Source of the DNA: Kocuria turfanensis
GTDB taxonomy: Bacteria > Actinomycetota > Actinomycetes > Actinomycetales > Micrococcaceae
NCBI RefSeq assembly: GCF_001580365.1
Contig: NZ_CP014480.1
Span: forward strand, 2,632,946-2,696,945
Direction: 5' to 3'
Length of the DNA stretch: 64,000 nt
The notes under the pieces were generated by a model that had not been told where the DNA came from, did no database searches, and was given only the letters and a program-made list of their open reading frames with translations. A program made the position numbers and the translations under genes. Below, piece after piece: positions 56,765 through 64,000 of this stretch. The stretch's first letter is position 1. Each line of letters begins with the position of its first letter.

Positions 56765-57988
56765 TCAGCCGCGGGCGCCCATGAGGTGCTCGACGGCGAG
56801 CTGGTGCAGGCGCACGAAGCCGTAGTTGCGCTCCGAGGGGCCGGTGAGGTCGAGGTCCTCGTAGGCGGTGCGGTCGGCCAGGAAGGCGGCCAGGTCCTCG
56901 CCCTCCGCGAGGGTCGGCTCCGCGAGCTCGAGGATGCCGGACTGCGCCATGGCCTCCTGGACCTCGGGGTCCTGACGGAACGCGACGGCGCGCTGCTTCA
57001 GCAGCAGGTACATCTGCATGTTGGCGGCCGCCGAGTCCCAGACGCCGTCGAGGTGCTCGGTGCGCGAGGGCTTGTAGTCGAAGTGGCGGGCCCCCTGGTA
57101 GGCGCCCGGCTTCGAGGGGAAGCCGTTCTCGAGCAGGTCGACCGTGAAGAAGGCGCTGATCAGGTTGCCGTGGCCGAAGACCAGGTCCTGGTCGTACATC
57201 GGCCCGTTCTGCCCGTTGAGGTCGATGTGGAACAGCTTGTCGCACCACAGGGCCTCGGCGAGCCCGTGGGTGTAGTTCAGGGTGGCCATCTGCTCGTGGC
57301 CGGTCTCCGGGTTCACGCCGACCACGTCGCCGTTGTCCAGCCGGTCGATGAACGCCAGCGCGTGCCCGATGGTCGGCAGGAAGATGTTGCCGCGGGGCTC
57401 GTTGGGCTTGGGCTCGAGGCCGATGCGCATGTCGTAGCCCTGGGACTTGATGTAGCCGGCCACGGTGTCGATGCCCTCCGCATAGCGGTCCAGGGCGGCG
57501 TACAGGTCCTTGGAGGAGTCGTACTCGGTGCCCTCGCGCCCGCCCCACATCACGAAGGTGGTGGCGCCGAGCTCGGCGGCGAGGTCGACGTTGCGGAGCA
57601 CCTTGCGCAGGCCGTAGCGGCGGACCCGCCGGTCGTTGGAGGTGAAGGCCCCGTCCTTGAAGATCGGCTCGGCGAAGGTGTCGGTGGTGACCATCTCGCA
57701 GACCATGCCGGTCTCGTCGATCGTCTGCTTCAGCCGCCCGACCAGCCGCTCGCGCTCGGCCTCGGAGGCGTCGAAGGGGATGAGGTCGTTGTCGTGGAAG
57801 GTGAAGCCCCAGGCGCCGAGCTCCGCGAGCTTGCGCACGGACTCCAGGGGGTCCAGGTCCGGCCGGGAGGCCGTGCCGAACTGGTCGCGGGCCGCCCAGC
57901 CGACGGTCCACAGGCCGAAGGAGAACCTGTCCTCCGGCGAGGGGGTGACGGAGGCGGCGAGCGAGCTCGCAGGTGAGGTGACGGACAT
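56765..57988 (-). CDS. xylA: Xylose isomerase
   Basis: 407 aa from ATG 57988. Converts D-xylose to D-xylulose; tetrameric TIM barrel with two divalent metals. Motifs: [28 protein letters not shown] (catalytic His), [28 protein letters not shown] (metal Glu, Lys), [29 protein letters not shown] and [10 protein letters not shown]. Length and motifs fit the shorter class I (actinobacterial) enzymes. A ROK regulator is encoded divergently. Confidence 0.96.
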   Translation of the reverse strand: MSVTSPASSLAASVTPSPEDRFSFGLWTVGWAARDQFGTASRPDLDPLESVRKLAELGAWGFTFHDNDLIPFDASEAERERLVGRLKQTIDETGMVCEMVTTDTFAEPIFKDGAFTSNDRRVRRYGLRKVLRNVDLAAELGATTFVMWGGREGTEYDSSKDLYAALDRYAEGIDTVAGYIKSQGYDMRIGLEPKPNEPRGNIFLPTIGHALAFIDRLDNGDVVGVNPETGHEQMATLNYTHGLAEALWCDKLFHIDLNGQNGPMYDQDLVFGHGNLISAFFTVDLLENGFPSKPGAYQGARHFDYKPSRTEHLDGVWDSAAANMQMYLLLKQRAVAFRQDPEVQEAMAQSGILELAEPTLAEGEDLAAFLADRTAYEDLDLTGPSERNYGFVRLHQLAVEHLMGARG

Positions 57989-58012
57989 GGCGGGTCCTTT
58001 CCCAGATTGGTT

Positions 58013-58025
58013 AGTTACCGTTACT
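58013..58025. promoter_or_regulatory. Candidate ROK/XylR operator
   Basis: AGTTACCGTTACT is an imperfect palindrome (one mismatched pair around a central C) within an AT-rich stretch ggttagttaccgttacttac, between divergent xylA and the ROK regulator gene. Confidence 0.5.
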
Positions 58026-58139
58026 TACTATAGGTGGTGGAGTACCGTGGGACCAGACCGGCGGCCGCTTTTTTCTTTCCCGCCGCACGACCGCGCCCGC
58101 CCCCGGCCCGGTCCCGCCAGCAGCGAAGGAGAGCCGTCC

Positions 58140-59306
58140 GTGCAGTCGAGCCACCTGCGGGAGCACAATCTCTCCACCGTCCTGCGCGCGGTGGCCGGGG
58201 CGGGGGAACCGGTCTCGCGCGCCGCGCTGGCCAAGCGCACGGGCCTCACCAAGCCCACCGTCTCGAAGCTGGTCCAGGAGCTGCTCGACGCCGGTCTGCT
58301 GGTGGAGGGGCGGCAGCCGGCCGTGCGGGCCTCGGGCCGGCCGATGATCCCGCTGAGCATCGCCCGGGGCAGCGTGCTGGGCGTCGGGCTGGAGATCGCC
58401 GCGGACCACCTGGCCTGCCTCGTCACCGACCTCGGGGGCCGGGTGCTCCACGAGGACGCCCGGTTCGGGGCGTACGCGGGGGCGTCCGTGGACGACGTGG
58501 CCGCCGCGCTGTCCGAGCTGCTCGACGACGCCCTGTCCCCCCGCCCCGACGTGCCCGTGGCCGGCATCTGCGTCTCGGTCCCCGGCCGGCTGGGCCCGGA
58601 CCGGGCCACGGTGCTCTCCGCGCCGAACCTGGCCTGGCGGGACGTCCCGCTGGTCGAGCGGCTCCGGCGGCTGCCGTCCTTCCGGGGGCCCGCGCTGACG
58701 GCCGGCAACGACAGCATGCTCGCGGCGCGCACCGAGGTCCTGCGCCGGCCCGGCGAGTCCTTCCTGTTCCTGCACGGCGAGACCGGGATCGGCGGCGCCG
58801 TGGTCCTGGAGGGACGGATCCACGCCGGCGAGCACGGCTGGGCCGGGGAGCTGGGCCACGTCACGACCAGTCCCGGCGGGGAGCTGTGCCGGTGCGGGCG
58901 GCGGGGCTGCCTCGAGGCCTACGCCAGCTACCACGCCCTGCGCGGGCGGACCGGGCTGCCGGAGGACGTCCGGATCGAGGACCTCGTGGCGGCCACGGCC
59001 GAGCGGCTGCGGAGCCGGGAGGCGGTGATGGAGATGATCGGGCGGCCCCTCGGGGTGGTGCTGGCGAACTCGATGAACGTCCTGGACCTCTCGACCGTGG
59101 TGCTCTCCGGGTACTTCGCGCCGATCGCCGCGGAGCTGGAGCCCGTGCTGCGGGAGGTCGTCGAGGCCCACGCGCTGACCGCGGAGGTGGGCCCGATCGA
59201 GATCCAGCGCTCGGCGGCGGACGCCCACCCGGCGCTCAGCGGCGCGGCCGCCACGGCCCTCGAACCGATCCTGACCGCACCGGCCCGGTGGCTCGACCGG
59301 CGCTGA
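58140..59306 (+). CDS. xylR: ROK-family transcriptional regulator (XylR-like)
   Basis: 388 aa from GTG 58140 with AAGGAGAG before it. Winged-helix N-terminus (VSRAALAKRTGLTKPTVSKL, VQELLDAGLLVEGRQPAVRA) fused to a ROK sugar-kinase-like domain with GETGIGGAVVLEGRIHAGEH and the zinc site GHVTTSPGGELCRCGRRGCL (His plus three Cys). XylR-type ROK proteins repress xyl genes and release on xylose. Position opposite xylA and the palindrome in the gap support that role. Confidence 0.9.
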   Translation: MQSSHLREHNLSTVLRAVAGAGEPVSRAALAKRTGLTKPTVSKLVQELLDAGLLVEGRQPAVRASGRPMIPLSIARGSVLGVGLEIAADHLACLVTDLGGRVLHEDARFGAYAGASVDDVAAALSELLDDALSPRPDVPVAGICVSVPGRLGPDRATVLSAPNLAWRDVPLVERLRRLPSFRGPALTAGNDSMLAARTEVLRRPGESFLFLHGETGIGGAVVLEGRIHAGEHGWAGELGHVTTSPGGELCRCGRRGCLEAYASYHALRGRTGLPEDVRIEDLVAATAERLRSREAVMEMIGRPLGVVLANSMNVLDLSTVVLSGYFAPIAAELEPVLREVVEAHALTAEVGPIEIQRSAADAHPALSGAAATALEPILTAPARWLDRR

Positions 59307-59322
59307 GGCTCCCGCCCACGCG

Positions 59323-59358
59323 CGACGGGCCCGCTCCCGGGGAGGAGCGGGCCCGTCG
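59323..59358. terminator. Bidirectional terminator between xylR and the xylanase gene
   Basis: A perfect 15-bp stem (59323-59337 with 59344-59358; arm CGACGGGCCCGCTCC), 6-nt loop, in the 92-bp gap between convergent genes. Confidence 0.7.
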
Positions 59359-59365
59359 TGGGCGG

Positions 59366-59407
59366 TCCGGTCAGGGCCGTCCGGTCAGTGCTATCCGGTC
59401 AGCGGAA
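59366..59407. repeat. Three 14-bp repeats at the xylanase 3' end
   Basis: TCCGGTCAG recurs at 59366, 59380 and 59394, an exact 14-bp period. The third copy holds the xylanase stop codon (complement of 59399-59401). Confidence 0.7.
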
Positions 59408-60568
59408 CGCGGGGTGGTGCTTCCACTTCGCGTCGCCGCCCGGCTGGGACCGGACCAGGGTCTCCTGCAGGGCGTCGTAGGCGGGCTTGCGCTCGTAGTC
59501 GCCCTCCATGGTCAGGGCGTCCCCGTAGCCGGGGAAGGTGTTCGGCACCCAGGAGTGCTCGTCGAGCACGCCCCACACGGTGAAGGAGTTGCAGTCCTCC
59601 ACGGCCAGGCACGCCTCGAGGGCCATGCGGTACCAGTCGGCCTGCTTCTGCCGCAGCTCCGGGCTCATCTGCCCGTCCGCACCGACCGGCCCGCGCACGT
59701 CGATCTCGGTGACGGCCGTCTCCAGGCCGAGGTCGTCGAAGCGCTGGAGGTTCTGCTGCATCCGCCCGTCGAAGCCGTACTGGAGGCCGAGGTGGGTCTG
59801 CATCCCGAAGCCGTGGACGGGCACGCCCTGCGCGAGCAGGTCCTGGATCAGGGCGTAGTAGGCGTCGGACTTCGCGTTGAGGCCCTCCACGTTGTAGTCG
59901 TTGAAGAACAGCTGGGCGTTCGGGTCCGCGTCGTGGGCCCAGCGGAAGATGTCGGCGATGATCCCCGGCCCCAGCTCGCGCAGCCAGATGTTGTCCTCCG
60001 TGCGCAGCTTCCCGCTGTCGTCGAAGATCTCGTTGGCGACCTCCCACTGCTGGATCCGGCCCTCGTAGTGACCGACCACCGTGTAGATGTGGTCCTTGAG
60101 GATGGCGCGCAGCTCCTCCGGGGTGTGGTCCCCGTTCTCGAGCCAGTCGGGGTTCTGGCTGTGCCAGAACAGGGTGTGGCCGCGCACGACCTGCCCGTTG
60201 GCCTCGGCGAAGGCGACGATGTCGTCGGCGGGGCCGAAGTCGTACACGCCCTCCTCCGGGTGGATGAACTCCCACTTCATCTGGTTCTCGGGGGTCAGGG
60301 AGCTGAACTCCCGGGCCAGCACCGAGCGGTACTCGGGGTCGGAGGGGAAGGGCTCGGGGTAGTCGGCCGAGGTGTGGTGCCCGCCGCCGGCCACCGCGCT
60401 GCCGATGCGGAAGTCCTTCGGGGTGTTCCAGCGCAGGGTGTCCTGCTGGGCCAGGCCCGGCGGCGTGGCGGGGGGTGCGGCGCTCGCGGCCTGGGGGACC
60501 GCGGTGAGGCACAGGGCGGCGACGGCGCTGGCGGCGCCGATCCGCAGGACGGGGAGTCGTCGGCTCAT
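59399..60568 (-). CDS. Endo-1,4-beta-xylanase, GH10, secreted
   Basis: 389 aa from ATG 60568, with AAAGGAA before it. Signal peptide with cleavage after AASA (residue 30). GH10 catalytic domain only, no carbohydrate-binding module: FSSLTPENQMKWEFIHPEEG, GHTLFWHSQNPDWL, acid/base Glu180 in WEVANEIFDD, nucleophile Glu288 in AVTEIDVRG, and CNSFTVWGVLDEHSW near the end. Cleaves xylan outside the cell; products feed the GH3 enzyme, transporter and xylAB. Confidence 0.95.
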   Translation of the reverse strand: MSRRLPVLRIGAASAVAALCLTAVPQAASAAPPATPPGLAQQDTLRWNTPKDFRIGSAVAGGGHHTSADYPEPFPSDPEYRSVLAREFSSLTPENQMKWEFIHPEEGVYDFGPADDIVAFAEANGQVVRGHTLFWHSQNPDWLENGDHTPEELRAILKDHIYTVVGHYEGRIQQWEVANEIFDDSGKLRTEDNIWLRELGPGIIADIFRWAHDADPNAQLFFNDYNVEGLNAKSDAYYALIQDLLAQGVPVHGFGMQTHLGLQYGFDGRMQQNLQRFDDLGLETAVTEIDVRGPVGADGQMSPELRQKQADWYRMALEACLAVEDCNSFTVWGVLDEHSWVPNTFPGYGDALTMEGDYERKPAYDALQETLVRSQPGGDAKWKHHPAFR

Positions 60569-60734
60569 CTCGGGGGTTCCTTTCGGGGGGTGGTGCACGG
60601 GGACTGCAGGGGGTCTCGGACGGAGGTCGGGGGGAGACCGAGGGGACCGGTCGTGAGCGCCGGTGCGCGGTCTTCCCAGGGGGCGGGGGTCCGGGAGGCG
60701 GGGCGCGGGCCGGGCGGCGGCCCGCGCCCCGGGC

Positions 60735-63122
60735 TCAGGAGGCGTCGGCGGCGAGCGCGCGGTCGGCGACCTCGACGTCGACGGGGGTGGTGAGGACGCG
60801 CTCGACGTCCTCCACGTCGCGCACCGGGCCGGTGACCACGAACCGGTCCTCCAGGGGGAGGTCCTCGCTGGAGGGCCCGGCGCGCAGGACGAACTCGCCC
60901 GGCTCGACGATCCGGCGCATGGCGCGGCCGGTGAACGCGGTGCGGTCGGCGTGCAGGTGGAAGACGACCCGGGCGCTCTGCCCGGGCTCCAGGGCGATCT
61001 TGGCGAAGCCGACGAGCATCTTCACCGGCCGCACCACCTGGGCCACCGGGTCGCTCAGGTAGAGCTGGACGACCTCCTGCCCGGCCCGCTCGGACGTGTT
61101 GGTCACGGTGACGGCGGCGTCCACGGTGCCGTCGGCGCCGATCTGGGTGGCGGAGAGCTCCAGGGCGTCGTAGGAGAACGTGGAGTAGCCGATGCCGTGG
61201 CCGAACGGGTAGAGCGGCCGGGGGTCCAGGTTGGAGACCCCCTCCGCGTACCCGCCCAGGGTGGGGGTCAGGTAGGTGCCGGGCTGCCCGCCCACGTGCC
61301 GGGGGATGCCCACGGGCAGCCGGCCGGAGGGGTTCACCCGACCGGAGAGCACCCCGGCGACGGCGTGGCCGCCCTCCTCGCCCGGCATGAAGGCCTGCAC
61401 CACGGCGGCGCAGCGGTCGTCGAACGCCCCGAGGCTGTAGGGGCGGCCGGTGACGAGCACGAGGACCACCGGGGTGCCCGTGGCCAGCACCGCCTCGACG
61501 AGCTCGGCCTGCCGGCCGGGCAGGGACAGGTCCACCACGTCGCAGCCCTCGCCGGAGGTGCCCGTGCCGAACAGCCCCGCGAGGTCGCCCACGGTCACGA
61601 CCGCGAGGTCGGCCTCCTCGGCGGCGGCCACCGCCTCGGCGATGCCGCTGGTGTCCGGGTCCGTGAAGTCGACGCCGAGGGCGTGGCGGAACGTGGTGTC
61701 CCCGCCCGCGAACTCCTCGGTGAGGGCGTCCACGATCGAGGTGATCTCGATGCCGGTGCCGGACTCGCCGAACCGGGACAGGACGTGGTTGGTGAAGCTG
61801 TAGCAGCCCAGGAAGGAGCGGGGCTGGGCGGCGCTGGGGCCGATGACGGCGACCCTCCGGGCGGTGTCGCCGGTGAGCGGCAGCACGCCGTCGTTCTTCA
61901 GCAGGACGACGGACTCCTCGGCCATGCGCCGGGCCAGCCGGCGGTTGCCCTCGGAGTCGAGGTCCACGGCCCCGCCGGCGGTGCCGGGGTCGAAGCCCTC
62001 GTCGAGCAGGCCGAGCTGGATCTTCTGGGTCAGCACCCGGCGCACCGCGCGGTCGAGGAGCGCCTCCTCGAGGGCGCCCTCCCGCACGGCCGCGGCGAGG
62101 TCGGCGAAGCAGCTGGTCTCGGGCAGCTCGACGTCCATCCCGGCCGCGAGCGACTGCACGCCGGCGTCCCGGGGGTCGGTCGCGACGTGGTGCATGGACT
62201 CGAGGAAGCTGACGGCCCAGTAGTCGGAGACGACCGTGCCCTCGAAGCCCCACTCGTCCCGCAGGAGCGTGGTGAGCAGCTCGGGGTCGGCGGCGGGCGG
62301 GACGCCGTCGACGTCCGCGTAGGAGTTCATCACCGCGCCCACCCGACCGATCCGCACCGCCATCTCGAAGGGCACGAGCACGACGTCGCGGAGCTCGCGC
62401 GGGCCGATCGAGACGGGGGCGTGGTTGCGCCCGGCGCGGGAGGTGGAGTAGCCGGCGAAGTGCTTGAGGGTGGCGATCACGCCGGCCTCCTGGAGCCCGC
62501 GCACGTACTCGGTGGTCAGGCAGCCCACGAGGTAGGGGTCCTCGCCGACGGTCTCCTCGACGCGGCCCCAGCGGTAGTCGCGCACGACGTCGAGCACGGG
62601 GGAGAGGCCGAGGTGGACGCCCACGCCCTTCATGTCGTCGCCGATCCGCCGGGCCATGGTGCGGACCAGCTCGGGGTCGAACGCGGCGCCCCAGGCGATC
62701 GCGGCCGGGTAGCAGGTGGCCCCGAGGGTGGTGAAGCCGGTCAGGCACTCCTCGTGGGCGATCGCGGGGATGCCCAGCCGGGAGGTGCCCACGACCTGGC
62801 GCTGCAGGGTGCGCAGGTGCTCCACCCCGTCCGCCGCGGAGATCGGGGCGCTGCCGAAGGCGCGGGTGATGTGGCCCAGCCCGTGGGCGATCGCGGCCTC
62901 GAAGGTGGAGCGGTCGTTGGCGAAGGCGGACTCCATGGGGGCGGCCCCGCCGGTCGCCTCCTCCGGGTCCGGGCGCAGCCAGTAGCTGCCGAGCTGGCCG
63001 GCCTTCTCCTCCAGGGTGAGCTCCTGCAGGAGGGCGTCGACGCGCTCGCCGACGGGACGGGACGGGTCGTTCCACACCGGGGTGCCGGACGGGGTGCTGG
63101 GCGGGGTGCTGGGCGAGATCAT
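60735..63122 (-). CDS. GH3 beta-glycosidase (probable beta-xylosidase or beta-glucosidase)
   Basis: 795 aa from ATG 63122 with GAAGGAACCCC before it. Three-domain GH3 enzyme: TIM barrel with LGLSPVLDVVRDYRWGRVEE, KHFAGYS near residue 220 and nucleophile Asp300 in VVSDYWAVS; the second domain (VVLLKNDGVLPL onward); and a C-terminal fibronectin-III-like domain (YSYDALELSATQI-like stretch YSTFSYDALELSATQ). No signal peptide, so it acts in the cytosol on imported xylo-oligosaccharides. Xylosidase is favoured by context only. Confidence 0.92.
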   Translation of the reverse strand: MISPSTPPSTPSGTPVWNDPSRPVGERVDALLQELTLEEKAGQLGSYWLRPDPEEATGGAAPMESAFANDRSTFEAAIAHGLGHITRAFGSAPISAADGVEHLRTLQRQVVGTSRLGIPAIAHEECLTGFTTLGATCYPAAIAWGAAFDPELVRTMARRIGDDMKGVGVHLGLSPVLDVVRDYRWGRVEETVGEDPYLVGCLTTEYVRGLQEAGVIATLKHFAGYSTSRAGRNHAPVSIGPRELRDVVLVPFEMAVRIGRVGAVMNSYADVDGVPPAADPELLTTLLRDEWGFEGTVVSDYWAVSFLESMHHVATDPRDAGVQSLAAGMDVELPETSCFADLAAAVREGALEEALLDRAVRRVLTQKIQLGLLDEGFDPGTAGGAVDLDSEGNRRLARRMAEESVVLLKNDGVLPLTGDTARRVAVIGPSAAQPRSFLGCYSFTNHVLSRFGESGTGIEITSIVDALTEEFAGGDTTFRHALGVDFTDPDTSGIAEAVAAAEEADLAVVTVGDLAGLFGTGTSGEGCDVVDLSLPGRQAELVEAVLATGTPVVLVLVTGRPYSLGAFDDRCAAVVQAFMPGEEGGHAVAGVLSGRVNPSGRLPVGIPRHVGGQPGTYLTPTLGGYAEGVSNLDPRPLYPFGHGIGYSTFSYDALELSATQIGADGTVDAAVTVTNTSERAGQEVVQLYLSDPVAQVVRPVKMLVGFAKIALEPGQSARVVFHLHADRTAFTGRAMRRIVEPGEFVLRAGPSSEDLPLEDRFVVTGPVRDVEDVERVLTTPVDVEVADRALAADAS

Positions 63123-63148
63123 GGGGTTCCTTCGGGTTGGTGGGCGCG

Positions 63149-64000
63149 TCACTTGCCGAAGCCGGCGGTGAGCCCGGCGACGAGCTGGCGGCGCCCGAAG
63201 ACGTAGAGGACGAGGATCGGCAGCGCCGAGAGGACGACGGCGGCCAGGACGGCGGGGATGTCCGCCTGGAACTCCCCCTGGTAGGTCCACAGGGACAGCG
63301 GCAGGGTGCGCTTCTCGGAGCTCTGGGTGAGGATCAGCGGGAAGAGGAAGTTGTTCCAGCTGTTCAGCGCGTTGTAGACGCCCACGGTGGTGACGGCGGG
63401 CATGCTCAGCGGCAGCACGAGCGTGCGGAACACCTTCCAGTCCCCGGCCCCGTCGAGGGTCATGGACTCGTAGAGCTCGTTGGGGATGTCGCGCATGAAG
63501 TTGGTCAGGATCAGGACCGTGATCGGGATCCCGGAGGCGATGCCGGGCAGGATCAGCGCCGCCAGGGTGTCGTAGAGGCCCAGCTGCACGATGATCAGGT
63601 AGATCGGGATGATCGTGGCCTGGATCGGGATGGCGATGCCCAGCAGGAACAGCCGGTTCGAGAACACGGCCAGCCCGGTGCGGCTGCGCACGATCACGTA
63701 GGACGCCAGCAGGGACAGGAACACGATCCCCGCCACCGTGCCGACGACCACCACCACGCTGTTCAGGAAGTACTGGACGAACTGGTTCTGCAGCACCGTC
63801 AGGTACGGCGTGAACGTCGGCGCCGAGGGCACCAGGGGGTTGGTGGAGTAGTAGTCCTCCCGGGGCTTCGTGCTGGTGATCGCGATGTAGTAGATCGGGA
63901 CGATGATGACGGCCAGCCACAGCCATCCGCCGACGGCCGCCGGGATGTTGGGGACGCCCCGGCGCCGGCGGGCGGGAGCAGCGCCCGCGGGGCGGGGGCC
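63149..64000 (-). CDS. Carbohydrate ABC transporter permease (MalG type), N-terminus beyond window
   Basis: 284 codons are open to the right edge, so the start may lie outside. The visible protein begins with a basic Arg-rich stretch, then membrane segment GGWLWLAVIIVPIYYIAITS, the TM block YFLNSVVVVVGTVAGIVFLS and the EAA loop ELYESMTLDGAGDWKVFRTL. The end FGRRQLVAGLTAGFGK with LTAGxxKG-like form is typical of MalG-type permeases. An internal GTG at 63832 would drop the first membrane helix and is not the start. Adjacent to GH3, it likely imports xylo-oligosaccharides. Confidence 0.9.
   Translation of the reverse strand, partial: GPRPAGAAPARRRRGVPNIPAAVGGWLWLAVIIVPIYYIAITSTKPREDYYSTNPLVPSAPTFTPYLTVLQNQFVQYFLNSVVVVVGTVAGIVFLSLLASYVIVRSRTGLAVFSNRLFLLGIAIPIQATIIPIYLIIVQLGLYDTLAALILPGIASGIPITVLILTNFMRDIPNELYESMTLDGAGDWKVFRTLVLPLSMPAVTTVGVYNALNSWNNFLFPLILTQSSEKRTLPLSLWTYQGEFQADIPAVLAAVVLSALPILVLYVFGRRQLVAGLTAGFGK

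Noticed and set aside
63149..63832. GTG at 63832 as the start of the sugar permease
   Set aside because: The frame stays open to the window edge and the upstream part encodes a membrane helix expected for MalG-type permeases.

Overview
The window is very high-GC DNA with dense, mostly short-spaced genes, frequent GTG/TTG starts and many ATGA/GTGA start-stop overlaps. Mycothiol-type functions, actinobacterial-style acyl-CoA carboxylases and an IS481 element fit an actinobacterium. Overall protein flavour suggests the Micrococcaceae (Kocuria or a close relative); the genus is an inference, not something the sequence proves.

Layout. 1-1.7 kb: start of an SDR-like gene, a lipoprotein and an EthD-like protein. 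1.7-13.3 kb (mostly minus strand): an IclR regulator, a BCCT transporter, a Rieske N-demethylase (glycine-betaine type) and its FAD reductase, then inositol-phosphate synthase, a mycothiol-linked metallo-beta-lactamase hydrolase, and the PEP synthase regulator/PEP synthase pair. Similar 18-bp operator-like sites lie before the Rieske and reductase genes, with weaker matches before the hydrolase and in the old ppsA promoter region. 13.3-14.4 kb: an IS481-type element inserted between ppsA and its former upstream region.

15-25 kb: a TetR-controlled divergent locus for leucine/isovalerate-type acyl-CoA breakdown: two acyl-CoA dehydrogenases, a two-subunit biotin-dependent carboxylase, a MaoC-like hydratase, a CitE-like lyase and a dedicated ETF. 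25-36 kb: aldo/keto reductase, then a complete selenocysteine locus (selB, selA, tRNA-Sec, selD) and a selenocysteine-containing formate dehydrogenase operon in which an in-frame UGA with a SECIS-like hairpin splits the alpha subunit into two apparent ORFs. 36-39 kb: an acyltransferase-like membrane protein, and a MarR regulator divergent from a small orphan protein.

39-45 kb: a five-gene dipeptide/oligopeptide ABC transporter with an unusual hairpin-rich leader. 45-55 kb: a 5-oxoproline (pyroglutamate) island with an NRAMP-like transporter, DUF1445 protein, GntR regulator, two paralogous AraC regulators, a hemerythrin-like protein, a biotin carboxylase-BCCP, fused PxpB-PxpC and PxpA; nearly identical GntR-type palindromes sit at its two outer promoters. 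55-64 kb: xylan/xylose use (xylB, xylA, ROK regulator, GH10 xylanase, GH3 glycosidase, sugar ABC permease running off the end).

How it fits together. Betaine uptake and N-demethylation would release formaldehyde; inositol-phosphate synthase (mycothiol supply) and the hydrolase could carry it to formate, which the selenoprotein formate dehydrogenase can oxidise; PEP synthase would allow gluconeogenesis from the resulting glycine/pyruvate. This metabolic link is inference. No CRISPR array, rRNA, phage or defence system was seen. The only RNA gene recognised is tRNA-Sec.
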